DNA of 46,818 nucleotides, from contig JAHBVK010000050.1 of assembly GCA_019637555.1 (NCBI GenBank), positions 1 to 46,818 on the forward strand, given 5' to 3'. Below the pieces are notes generated by a model that saw nothing but the letters and a program-made list of their open reading frames with translations, was not told the DNA's origin and searched no databases. The first letter of the stretch is position 1. Each line of letters opens with the position of its first letter. This DNA comes from Anaerolineae bacterium. Its GTDB lineage: Bacteria; Chloroflexota; Anaerolineae; Aggregatilineales; UBA2796. The position numbers and the translations under genes are program-made. Below are positions 34,098 through 42,201 of the stretch, piece after piece.

Positions 34098-36335
34098 ATG
34101 TCACTCGCCAACACCCTTGCCCTCGTCATTAACGGAGTCAGCGTCGCGCTGTCGCTGGTGCTGCTGGTGCTGATTCTGTGGCAGGATTCGCGCTCCGTGC
34201 AGAACCTCGCCTTCGGCGGCTTGATCGTCATCGTCATGATCTGGACTGCCGGATCGATGCTGGGGCGGGCGACGGCGGAGATCGGCGGCTTGCGTTCGCT
34301 GACCGAACTAGGCGTGCGCATGGTGGAGATCGGCTTCACGGGCGCTTGTCTGGGCATCTATTTGTTCACCACGCTGGCGACGGGCGGACAGCGCCGCGCC
34401 TTCTGGGTGGTCATGATCGTGCTGACGATTTTACTCATAGGGCAGTTGGCGCTCGGCGTCTTTTCGCTGCCGCCGTCGTTCAGCGTCCGCGCCGATGGTG
34501 GCTTGGTCTACGGCTTCGGGGAGTTCAGCGCCCTGCTCTACGGTAGTTTCGGCGCGGTGGCGTTATTTACCGCCTTCAGCCGCCGCGAGAAATTCCGCCA
34601 GAACTCCATGCTGATCGGAGTCTCCGGCTTCTGCGTGGGCATACTGCTGGAATTGATCAGCCCGCAGTTACGCACGCTTTCTGTCTCGCTGAACATCACC
34701 ACCGCCTCGCTGCTGGTGATCGGCTATTCGCTCGTCCGCGAACAGATCATCGAACCGCTGGCAGGACGCGCGGCACAGTTGCAAGCGGTGCGCGATGTCG
34801 GTCTGGCGATCACCAGCCGTCTCAGCCTTGAGGATGTACTCAGCACCGTCGCGGCACAGGCAGCAGCAATGCTGGAAGCCGATGGTGCGGCGATCTTCCT
34901 CAATCAGGGCGATATTCTGGAACTAGCGGCGGTTCACAACCTGCCCTCGCAATTTCTGGGCGGCAAGCTGGCACGCAGCGAAGGAGTCGCGGGCACGGTG
35001 GCAAGCTCCCGACAGGCGATCCGGCTGGAGTCATACCAGCGCGATTGGTCTGGCGTGCCCGATATGCTCTACGCCAAACAGTCCTTCGGATCGGTGGTCG
35101 CCGCACCGTTGATCTTCGGAGACGAAGTGATGGGCGTGTTGTTCGTGGTGGCAGGCGTCCACAGCAAACGCTTTGATCGGGACGACTTACAACTGCTGCA
35201 ACTCTTGGGACCGCAAGCCGCCGTCGCCATCACCAACAGCCGCTTGTTCGAGCGCCGTCGCGCTCTGGCGGATGAACTGGAAGCAGCCAAGAATCAGCTT
35301 GAAACACTGCTGATGAGTACCGAAAATCCGGTATTGGCACTCAACCGCCAACTGGAAGTGCTGTACGCCAACTACGCCGCCAGCGATTTGCTCAGTCAGC
35401 CCGATCTGGCGGGCAAGCGCATCACCGATTTGACGGATCGTAACGTGCTGCCTTCCGAACCGATGCGTGCGCTGCGCGATCTGCACCGCTGGCGTATCCA
35501 CACCTACGAAGTCACGATCCGCGATAAAACCTACATGTGTCATCTCGGTTTGCTGGGCAGACCGAGTCGGGCAAAGGCACAGGGCTACGTGGTGGTACTC
35601 AACGACATTACACAGTTAAAGGAGCTGGATCGCCTGAAGAATCAGATGATTCGCATGACCAGCCACGATCTCAAGAATCCGCTGTCTGCCGCCATGCTCA
35701 ACACCGAACTGCTGCTGGAAGAAGGCGAGGAGGTGCTGACGCCTGATCTGCGCAACTACATCAAAACCATCTGGGCACAGTTGGAGCGCATGAACCGGAT
35801 CACACGCGGCATACTCGATCTGGAACGGGTGCAGTCGGGCACGCCGATGATGGAGGAGTGCGACATGGAGCAGATCGCCCGCTCTGTCGTCAACGAATTC
35901 GAGGATTATGCCTCACTGCGCGAAGTCACCTTGACCATGCAGCCAGCCACCGAACTGCCGCCTATCCTCGCGGATCGCTTGTATCTCTCGCGGGCGCTGG
36001 CGAATCTGGTCGAGAACGCCATCAAGTTCACCAAGTCCGGCGGATCGGTGACGGTTAGTGTCGATCAGGACAATGGTAATATCGTGGTTCACGTTGCCGA
36101 TACGGGCGTGGGCATCTCGCGGGAGGCGCAGAGTAAAGTCTTTGATCGCTTCTTCCGCGTCAGTCCGCCGGGAATGGAGGCGGTCAGCGGCACGGGCTTG
36201 GGCTTGAGTCTGGTCAAATCGGTGGTCGATGCCCATCGCGGCAGAATCTGGTTCGAGAGCATCCCCGGCAAAGGCACAACTTTTCACCTCGCACTGCCTG
36301 TGCGTCCGGCGCTAACTATCCGCGAACGTCCCTGA
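34098..36335 (+). CDS. Membrane sensor histidine kinase with GAF and PAS-like domains
   Basis: 745 aa. Six or seven hydrophobic helices fill residues about 5-215. A GAF domain (SLEDVLSTVAAQAAAMLEADGAAIFL..., about 235-385), a PAS-like region (STENPVLALNRQLEVLYANYAASDLL, about 400-500), a HisKA with RMTSHDLKNPLSAAM (His near 521) and an ATPase domain (LVENAIKFTKSGGS, DTGVGISREA, GTGLGLSLVKSVVDAHRG) follow. No receiver domain and no adjacent response regulator, so it is an orphan kinase. The ATG at 34098 has AAAGG 5 nt upstream; an ATG at 34062 lies at the end of a repeat and lacks one. The signal is unknown. Confidence 0.9.
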   Translation: MSLANTLALVINGVSVALSLVLLVLILWQDSRSVQNLAFGGLIVIVMIWTAGSMLGRATAEIGGLRSLTELGVRMVEIGFTGACLGIYLFTTLATGGQRRAFWVVMIVLTILLIGQLALGVFSLPPSFSVRADGGLVYGFGEFSALLYGSFGAVALFTAFSRREKFRQNSMLIGVSGFCVGILLELISPQLRTLSVSLNITTASLLVIGYSLVREQIIEPLAGRAAQLQAVRDVGLAITSRLSLEDVLSTVAAQAAAMLEADGAAIFLNQGDILELAAVHNLPSQFLGGKLARSEGVAGTVASSRQAIRLESYQRDWSGVPDMLYAKQSFGSVVAAPLIFGDEVMGVLFVVAGVHSKRFDRDDLQLLQLLGPQAAVAITNSRLFERRRALADELEAAKNQLETLLMSTENPVLALNRQLEVLYANYAASDLLSQPDLAGKRITDLTDRNVLPSEPMRALRDLHRWRIHTYEVTIRDKTYMCHLGLLGRPSRAKAQGYVVVLNDITQLKELDRLKNQMIRMTSHDLKNPLSAAMLNTELLLEEGEEVLTPDLRNYIKTIWAQLERMNRITRGILDLERVQSGTPMMEECDMEQIARSVVNEFEDYASLREVTLTMQPATELPPILADRLYLSRALANLVENAIKFTKSGGSVTVSVDQDNGNIVVHVADTGVGISREAQSKVFDRFFRVSPPGMEAVSGTGLGLSLVKSVVDAHRGRIWFESIPGKGTTFHLALPVRPALTIRERP

Positions 36336-36475
36336 AATTTTCCGCTAACTAAAATCCTGATCCAGCCCCTGTTATTCCTGCGGATTTCAGGCGCTTGTAG
36401 AGGCATTTGAATATTCGCTCGGTAAGCACTCAGAATGCACAACGACTCAATCGTCGTCTCTCGGTTCCCCTACTC

Positions 36476-37816
36476 TTAATCTGTACTCGGATTGGAGAGG
36501 GGGGCAGGGGATGAGGCTACTTCCCGTCTCACCAGCAGCTTCGCCATGCCCACCGCCGCCAGCAGCAGCGCCAGCAGCGTCAGCGGCAGATAGTAACGCT
36601 GCCACGCCAGCGGAACTGTCAGCGCACTGGCGACTGCTATCCCCGCCCAGACAAGGATCATCACCGCCAGCAGATCGCGGCGTAGGGCATCGCGCACTAG
36701 CATCAGCAAGCCAACACCTGCCAGCAGCGTCAGCGCGCCGCCGATGATCGTGCCCCAGTGCCAGCCACTCACCGACGACGCCTCGTAATCGGCAATCTGC
36801 GGATCGATTAAATCCGCCCATGTCGGCGCTTCATAATACTGCGCTGGCTGCATGAATGGCTGCGTGATCAGCCCCGCGATCCGCTGACCGATGTCTGCGT
36901 ATGCCAGCAGCGGATCGCTTGCTTGCTGCGCCAGTAGCTGACCTCGTGCCTCAAGCGCCGCGGCGAGCACGCCAACGGGATCGCGCCAGTAGCCCGGATT
37001 CATGGCGAACCATGTGGTTAGCGCGATGATCCCCGTTAGCGCGGCGCTCCAGATAGCGCGGCGCAGACGACGATTGATCACCTCAGTGACGACCAGACTG
37101 ATCAGCACCGTAGCTAGCACAATGATCCCCGTCTGCTTCGCCGCGACGGTCATGCCCGCAAACACACCGAGCGATCCGTAGCGCAGCGCCGCCGGAATCC
37201 TCCGCAGCCAGCTTTCTGCCGTCGCTGAATGTTCTGCCACGATCACCGCTGCTAGCCAAGCGATGGTCAGCAGGCTAAAGAAAAATAAGCTGCCCTCCAT
37301 CATGGCGCGTCGTCCATTGATCAAAATCACGGGATGCAGCGCGTACAGCAGCGTGAGGGGATATGCCATTGAGCGCAGACGCAGCAGCCAGCCAAGTGCG
37401 AACGCAGGGAATACGCCGAGCGCCGTCAGCAGCGCCGATGACCAGCGGGCAAAGTGTAGATTATCATCCGTTGGCACATTGCCTTGCTCGATGTTCCACT
37501 GCTGCGACATGCCCCACGCATAGATGCCGGGCAAGCTTGCCTCCGTGCGCCCACTGAGCAGCCACGAGCACCCGATCAAGGTCTTGGAGATCGTCCCGTT
37601 GATCACCCGCAAGTAAGGTTCCGTATCCACTTGCAGTGGCGGCGTCACCAACACGCGATCCCAGTCGCCGCGTGAAAGGTAGAAAGCATCGCGCCCCATC
37701 GCCATCAGCATGTATTCGTCACCGTGCGGCGGCACCAGCGCCACCCCGACGAGGATGTACAGCATCAGCGCGGCGAGGAAACATAGGTCAGCGAACCGTT
37801 TACGCTGTTCGGACAC
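36476..37816 (-). CDS. GT39/PMT-like integral membrane glycosyltransferase (copy 2)
   Basis: 446 aa with about ten hydrophobic helices. The first extracytoplasmic loop has VALVPPHGDEYMLMAMGRDAFYL, with the acidic HGDE expected of GT-C lipid-phosphate-sugar transferases; NIEQGNVPTDDNLHFARWSSALLTALGVFPAFALGWLLR fits the same family. It would move a sugar from a polyprenyl-phosphate donor to an acceptor outside the membrane. The GTG at 37816 overlaps the paralog stop by 17 bp, with AAGG 7 nt upstream. Acceptor and sugar are unknown. Confidence 0.82.
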   Translation of the reverse strand: MSEQRKRFADLCFLAALMLYILVGVALVPPHGDEYMLMAMGRDAFYLSRGDWDRVLVTPPLQVDTEPYLRVINGTISKTLIGCSWLLSGRTEASLPGIYAWGMSQQWNIEQGNVPTDDNLHFARWSSALLTALGVFPAFALGWLLRLRSMAYPLTLLYALHPVILINGRRAMMEGSLFFFSLLTIAWLAAVIVAEHSATAESWLRRIPAALRYGSLGVFAGMTVAAKQTGIIVLATVLISLVVTEVINRRLRRAIWSAALTGIIALTTWFAMNPGYWRDPVGVLAAALEARGQLLAQQASDPLLAYADIGQRIAGLITQPFMQPAQYYEAPTWADLIDPQIADYEASSVSGWHWGTIIGGALTLLAGVGLLMLVRDALRRDLLAVMILVWAGIAVASALTVPLAWQRYYLPLTLLALLLAAVGMAKLLVRREVASSPAPLSNPSTD

Positions 37817-39116
37817 GTCCGCGCCTTTGTATTACCAATCCGAGCAGATAACTAATCCCCGCCCCGCTGAAAATGGCGGCGAAAGGCGCTAAGGGCAAAT
37901 AGTAACGTTGCCACGGTAGGGGGTTGACCAGAATCAGCGCGATCAAGACCGCCAAGCCAAGTCCCCGCAGCAGCCAACCAGCGGCATCATGGCGCAGCGT
38001 GATCAGCCCGACGAGCGCCAGCAGCAGCCACACAGCGGCAGGCACGATCAACCCGATCAAGCCAGACGCTTCGTAGCGTGCGATCTCATCCGCGATCCAC
38101 AGATTCCAGCCAACGTTGACCTCATAATACTGTGGCGCGGCAAACACGTAGCTGGTTCCGGCGCTGATGCGCTCCCACCACCCTTGTGCTGTGGGGGCGA
38201 AGCCACCAAAGGCGTCGGTTTGCAGGCGCAGCAGATTACTCCGCAAGCGCAAGATCTCGCGCGGCAGTTCCGGTGACAAACTCCACCACGCCGGATCGAA
38301 GGCGAAAAACACCGCGATCATGACGATCCCTGCCGCGAACAATCCACCAATTGCCGTCAAACGCTGCCCCGCCGTGAGTAACCCGATGAGCAGCAATCCG
38401 GCGAACATCGGCGCGAGGATCAGCAGTGAATTGTGCTTCGACGCTAGCGCCAATCCACTCGCCGCGCCGAACAGCAGCCAGTGTATCCAGCGCAGATTGC
38501 CCTGCCGCAGTCGCTGCGCGAGGATCACCGCCGCCAGTACTGCCAGCGTGGTTGTTAATAAGGTGGTCCCCTCGAAGTTAGCGCGGCGTCCATTGACCAG
38601 CATGGCGGGCAGCAGCGTGAAGCACAGTGCCGCCAACCATGCCAAGCGCCGCCCGCCCAATCTGCGCCCGATAGCGAACATCACCGCGATGCTGAGGGAG
38701 GTGCAGAATGCTGCCCACAGCCGCGTCACGAACAGCAGCGGCGGCGAGGGACGATGCCCCATTGCGAGGTTGGTCTGGTAATCGGTGCTCCAATCCCACT
38801 GCGTATTCAGATCGCTCACACTCAAGCCTGCCAGCGTCCACATCAAGCCGTAGCCCAAGCCGCTGAGGTTGCCGTTGATCATGCGCAGTTCTTGCAGCGA
38901 GGGATCGCCAACCGCCGGATTGTGGTAAGTCAGATCGGCAGCGTGACCGGAGATCAGTGTGTGAAAATCGACGCTCATGGCGATGATAGTAGATTCATCA
39001 CCGTGAAATGGCGTGATCGCTACCCCTGCCATCGTATAGAGGATTAGCAGAGCAACGAATAAGCCATCGAATAAACGATGGCGTGACTTGAGAATACTCG
39101 GTTGGAGGGCGATCAT
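37800..39116 (-). CDS. GT39/PMT-like integral membrane glycosyltransferase (copy 1)
   Basis: 438 aa, many membrane helices. AGVAITPFHGDESTIIAMSVDFHTLI in the first outer loop matches HGDE in the next gene, and HRPSPPLLFVTRLWAAFCTSLSIAVMFAIGRRLGGRRLAWLAAL is typical of PMT-like proteins. It shares layout and C-terminal NPLPWQRYYLPLAPFAA with copy 2 (VPLAWQRYYLPLTLLAL), so the two are tandem paralogs. It starts 5 bp after the biotin carrier gene. A role in glycosylating envelope lipids or exported proteins is inferred. Confidence 0.83.
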   Translation of the reverse strand: MIALQPSILKSRHRLFDGLFVALLILYTMAGVAITPFHGDESTIIAMSVDFHTLISGHAADLTYHNPAVGDPSLQELRMINGNLSGLGYGLMWTLAGLSVSDLNTQWDWSTDYQTNLAMGHRPSPPLLFVTRLWAAFCTSLSIAVMFAIGRRLGGRRLAWLAALCFTLLPAMLVNGRRANFEGTTLLTTTLAVLAAVILAQRLRQGNLRWIHWLLFGAASGLALASKHNSLLILAPMFAGLLLIGLLTAGQRLTAIGGLFAAGIVMIAVFFAFDPAWWSLSPELPREILRLRSNLLRLQTDAFGGFAPTAQGWWERISAGTSYVFAAPQYYEVNVGWNLWIADEIARYEASGLIGLIVPAAVWLLLALVGLITLRHDAAGWLLRGLGLAVLIALILVNPLPWQRYYLPLAPFAAIFSGAGISYLLGLVIQRRGRVRTA

Positions 39117-39121
39117 AGGAA

Positions 39122-39616
39122 CTATACCAGCGTCAGCAGCACTTTATTCTGCTCTACGCTTTCCCCTTTGGAGATGTGCACCCGTCCGATGGTTCCAGCG
39201 CGGGGGGCTTTCAGTTCGTTCTCCATCTTCATCGATTCCAGCACGATCATGGACTGCCCTTTTTCTACGCTGTCGCCTTCTTTGACGCGCACATCCACGA
39301 TCAAGCCGGGCATCGGTGACTTGACAGTGATCTCGCCCTGCGCCACGCCGAAGCCAGCCGACGCCCGCTGCATCCGCTGTTGGCGCTCGTCCAGCACTTC
39401 CGCCTCGTAAAGATCGCCCAGCATCAGTACGTTGTAGATGCCATCGCGCAGCTCCACCACGACTTCGAAACTGGCATTCTCGATGATCACCGAGTACAGC
39501 GAGTCGGAGATGTTCAGAAAGTTGACGTTCTTCTCCTCGCCGTTGAGCAGTACCTTGCCATCCTGATTGATCTCGATCTCGTACGCTTTACCGTTGACAG
39601 TGGTGGAATATCTCAT
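39122..39616 (-). CDS. Biotin carboxyl carrier-type protein
   Basis: 164 aa. C-terminal biotinyl domain (about 92-164), ITVKSPMPGLIVDVRVKEGDSVEKGQSMIVLESMKMENELKAP, with the biotinylated lysine in ESMKMEN. The N-terminal half resembles the extra beta domain of acyl-CoA or pyruvate/oxaloacetate carboxylase carriers rather than short AccB. No carboxylase or carboxyltransferase gene is in the window, so its partners must be elsewhere. First gene of a minus-strand set with two glycosyltransferases, which is an odd pairing. Possible roles: propionyl-CoA or acetyl-CoA carboxylase. Confidence 0.9.
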   Translation of the reverse strand: MRYSTTVNGKAYEIEINQDGKVLLNGEEKNVNFLNISDSLYSVIIENASFEVVVELRDGIYNVLMLGDLYEAEVLDERQQRMQRASAGFGVAQGEITVKSPMPGLIVDVRVKEGDSVEKGQSMIVLESMKMENELKAPRAGTIGRVHISKGESVEQNKVLLTLV

Positions 39617-39753
39617 GATCCTGCTTCGATAGGAATAATCCGTTAGGAATCTGCAACACCGCTGGTAGGTGCAGCACCTTTACACTTTGATGAGCCTTTG
39701 GTTGCTTGCAGAGTTCGCAAATTGTAACGCGATTCCTTGAGGAGCAAACTCGT

Positions 39754-40569
39754 ATGCACAAACGATCCTTCGGCTGGCTGCTATTCACCACAATTCTAAT
39801 CACATTACTGCTCGGTGGCATAAGCGTACGCGTCGAAGGCGCTGCCCGCACTCCACGCGCCACGCGGCAAACTGGCGGATCAACTGGAGGATCGGATGGC
39901 TCAGTGGGCGCAAAATTGACGGCAACGGCTGGTCACGGATCGGGCGATCTGAATGCGACGGCGACTTCCATCTCTGCCACGCTCACTGCCATTAAGCAGA
40001 AAGCGCTGCCGCAGGAAGAAGCACAAGCGGCAATTGAAAGTTTTGCGCTACAAGTGCTGGGGATCACTGTACAGGTGAAAGCGGCTGGCGGTCTGAGCGG
40101 AAACGTCACTCGCAATCTGGATCAGACGGCGGAAAGTTCACAGGCACAGCAAGAAGTCCTCTCGCTGGCGGTCAAGAGCTACGGAGCAATCTTGGCGAAC
40201 GGCGCAGCATCGTTGAGTTACGGTACAGGTACGATCAGCGGCGATGTCAATCTCGATGTACAGGCGAGCAGTCTGGGTGTCTACACTGTCTACGTCAGCA
40301 GCGGATCGCTATCGGCGGAAGCGGCATTGGCGTTAGCACAGCAGACCTTTCCCGGCGTAGCAGAGCATAGTTATTACGATTATGACAGCGAGACGGGCTT
40401 CGCCTGGTATGCCTATGGTTCCACCACCGCCATCGATCCGGCGACGCGTAAAGCGATCACCACCGCCGAAGCCGTGATCCTCTATGTGCTGCCGGGTAAA
40501 AATGGTAAAACCAGCGTGACTGCAACCGTCGGGCGCGGTGACTTCGCTTCAGCGATCACACCCCGCTAG
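39754..40569 (+). CDS. Exported unknown protein
   Basis: 271 aa, not recognised. The signal peptide MHKRSFGWLLFTTILITLLLGGISVRVEGA precedes a Gly/Ser/Thr-rich low-complexity segment (about 30-60), then a helical stretch and a beta-rich C-terminal half (SYGTGTISGDVNLDVQASSLGVYTVYVSSG...). No cysteine or catalytic motif stands out. The ATG at 39754 has GAGGAG 9 nt upstream. It is divergent from the biotin carrier gene and converges on the next small gene with only 13 bp between stops. Confidence 0.7.
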   Translation: MHKRSFGWLLFTTILITLLLGGISVRVEGAARTPRATRQTGGSTGGSDGSVGAKLTATAGHGSGDLNATATSISATLTAIKQKALPQEEAQAAIESFALQVLGITVQVKAAGGLSGNVTRNLDQTAESSQAQQEVLSLAVKSYGAILANGAASLSYGTGTISGDVNLDVQASSLGVYTVYVSSGSLSAEAALALAQQTFPGVAEHSYYDYDSETGFAWYAYGSTTAIDPATRKAITTAEAVILYVLPGKNGKTSVTATVGRGDFASAITPR

Positions 40570-40582
40570 GACTCTGAGGCGC

Positions 40583-40816
40583 TTACTCGCCAGCGATTAA
40601 CTGGTAGAAGCGGTACATCAGTTCGCAGGCAGATTTCGCACTTTCTACGGTCGTTTGCATGTCGCCGCCTTCAAATGAATAGGCACTTAAGGAGCCATCT
40701 TTGTTCTTGATGCGCAGAAACCAGCGCCAAGATTGCCCGAATTTCACAACTGCGGCGATATAGGCATTGCTTGCAGCGATATAGCGATTGGCTTCTTCAT
40801 CGTGTTGCCAGTTCAT
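40583..40816 (-). CDS. Small unknown protein
   Basis: 77 aa. A helical start (EEANRYIAASNAYIAAVVKFG), a Trp-rich strand (SWRWFLRIKNKDGSLSAYSFEGGD), then a helix (TVESAKSACELMYRFYQLIAG). No known motif. The codon pattern and compact fold look real, but the ribosome site is weak. A hairpin lies 20 bp upstream. Confidence 0.5.
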   Translation of the reverse strand: MNWQHDEEANRYIAASNAYIAAVVKFGQSWRWFLRIKNKDGSLSAYSFEGGDMQTTVESAKSACELMYRFYQLIAGE

Positions 40817-40835
40817 TCAGTTAGTTCGTTGTGTG

Positions 40836-40857
40836 TCAGTGTATGCAGATACACTGA
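40836..40857. promoter_or_regulatory. Palindrome between divergent genes
   Basis: TCAGTGTAT-GCAG-ATACACTGA, a perfect 9-bp inverted repeat with a 4-nt loop, 20 bp upstream of the small gene and 149 bp upstream of the polyprenyl synthase promoter's -10. It could be an operator or a hairpin in the small gene's leader. Confidence 0.45.
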
Positions 40858-41005
40858 GAAGGTGCAGTGAATAGATAGCCAAGCTATACATCCGCTACTC
40901 TTTTAACATTGTTCTCCTATTAACGTATCGGATGGGTGGCTTAGTCCCAATGGTCGCTTTTTCACCTAACCACAAGCACAGTCGTTCTTTACTTTTCTCA
41001 TTCGT

Positions 41006-41035
41006 TTGACAGCGCAAGTCGAATTGTCGTATAAT
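41006..41035 (+). promoter_or_regulatory. Consensus sigma70-type promoter of the polyprenyl synthase gene
   Basis: TTGACA at 41006-41011 and TATAAT at 41030-41035 with an 18-bp spacer, both perfect consensus. Transcription should start near 41042, 42 bp before the ATG at 41084. Confidence 0.85.
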
Positions 41036-41037
41036 GC

Positions 41038-41055
41038 TTTCAGAAAGTTCTGAAA
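41038..41055 (+). promoter_or_regulatory. Palindrome over the predicted transcription start
   Basis: TTTCAGA-AAGT-TCTGAAA spans the expected start of transcription. The position suits a repressor operator or a 5'-end hairpin that stabilises the mRNA. No candidate regulator is identified. Confidence 0.45.
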
Positions 41056-41083
41056 AGTACAAACGACCCAGAGGGGTTATTAA

Positions 41084-42016
41084 ATGGACTACCAGCAGGC
41101 GCTCAACGCAGCCGATCAACTGTTGCATGATATTGTCGATAGCGATGTCGAGGTGCTGCGCGATGCCAGTCGTCACATCCTCGAAGCGGGCGGCAAGCGG
41201 GTTCGTCCGCGTCTGACACTGCTGGCATACGAGGCGGTGGGCGGTCAGAACTTCCGCGAAGTGCTACCGATTGCCTCGGCGGTGGAACTGGTACACACAG
41301 CGACGCTGGTCCATGACGATATTAACGATCACGGTTCACTGCGGCGCGGTCGTCCGACGGTAAATGCCCGTTGGGGACGCACCTTCGCCCTGCTGACCGG
41401 AGACTATCTGTTCACCAAGGTGTACCAACTGGTCGCGCCGTTCAAGGAATTGAACACCGTATTCGCTGAGATGACGGTGGCGCTGGTCGAAGGTGAGACC
41501 TTGCAGGCAGCAGCAGCCAAAAGCGGTCAACTGGATCGGGAAACTTACGCCCGCATCATCGCCAAGAAAACAGCATCGCTGTTCGGCGCGGCGGCAAAGA
41601 TGGGCGCGATGGTCGGCGGCGGCAGCCAAGAACAGATTAACGCGCTGGAGCAGTACGGTTTCAACGTGGGTCTGGCGTTCCAGATCGTCGATGACATCCT
41701 CGACCTGATCGCGGACAGCCAGAAGCTCGGCAAAACCGCCGGACTCGATGTGGCGCAGGGCAAAGGTTTCGCTACTGCGGCGGCTGGTAATGGCACTAAA
41801 ACGGCGGTAGCGACGGCAGTCGTTGATGTCGATCAGACTGATCCGCTGACGGCGTTCAAGCAGAAGATGCTCTCCGGCAATTACATTCAGGAAGGGCGCG
41901 AGCAAGCGACTCAGCTTTCGGCGCTGGCGGAGATGAGCCTCTCGGTGCTGCCTGACTCCCCTGCCAAAGAGGAACTGCACAAGCTGGCACGCATGGTCAT
42001 CGAGCGCGATCACTAA
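41084..42016 (+). CDS. Polyprenyl diphosphate synthase
   Basis: 310 aa. Trans-isoprenyl synthase that extends allylic diphosphates with IPP. GGKRVRPRL binds IPP; the first Asp-rich motif is HDDINDHGSLRRGRPT (about 87-91) and the second is FQIVDDILD (about 201-206). Residues before the first motif are small (HTATLVHDD), suggesting a long-chain product such as a quinone tail. After the second motif, where relatives have a Gly-Lys-x-Thr-Leu-Pro stretch, this protein has an Ala/Thr-rich insert (about 222-245). It has a perfect consensus promoter and GAGGGG before the ATG. Confidence 0.92.
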   Translation: MDYQQALNAADQLLHDIVDSDVEVLRDASRHILEAGGKRVRPRLTLLAYEAVGGQNFREVLPIASAVELVHTATLVHDDINDHGSLRRGRPTVNARWGRTFALLTGDYLFTKVYQLVAPFKELNTVFAEMTVALVEGETLQAAAAKSGQLDRETYARIIAKKTASLFGAAAKMGAMVGGGSQEQINALEQYGFNVGLAFQIVDDILDLIADSQKLGKTAGLDVAQGKGFATAAAGNGTKTAVATAVVDVDQTDPLTAFKQKMLSGNYIQEGREQATQLSALAEMSLSVLPDSPAKEELHKLARMVIERDH

Positions 42017-42060
42017 GCATTGAATCTGCTCCTCAACTGAATTACAATGCAACAACGTTG

Positions 42061-42088
42061 GACGGCGGCGCAAAACCGCCGTCTTTTT
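42061..42088 (+). terminator. Rho-independent terminator
   Basis: GACGGCGG at 42061-42068, loop CGCAAAA, CCGCCGTC at 42076-42083, then TTTTT. Strong intrinsic terminator after the polyprenyl synthase gene, so obgE likely has its own promoter within the 113 bp that follow. Confidence 0.92.
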
Positions 42089-42201
42089 ATGCTTATAGAT
42101 CACTTCTGATTGACGATTGACCTTCGATTATGCAGCAGCAAAATGGCTTTCGTTGACGGTGATGTAGTGACTGGTTAGACTGAACTGGCAGGTAACGATT
42201 T

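Noticed and set aside
40895..41176. 93-codon minus-strand frame overlapping the polyprenyl synthase start
   Set aside because: It runs antisense through a perfect consensus promoter and the first 30 codons of a certain gene.
41336..42103. 255-codon open frame on the minus strand
   Set aside because: Opposite the polyprenyl synthase gene, with no motif or ribosome site.
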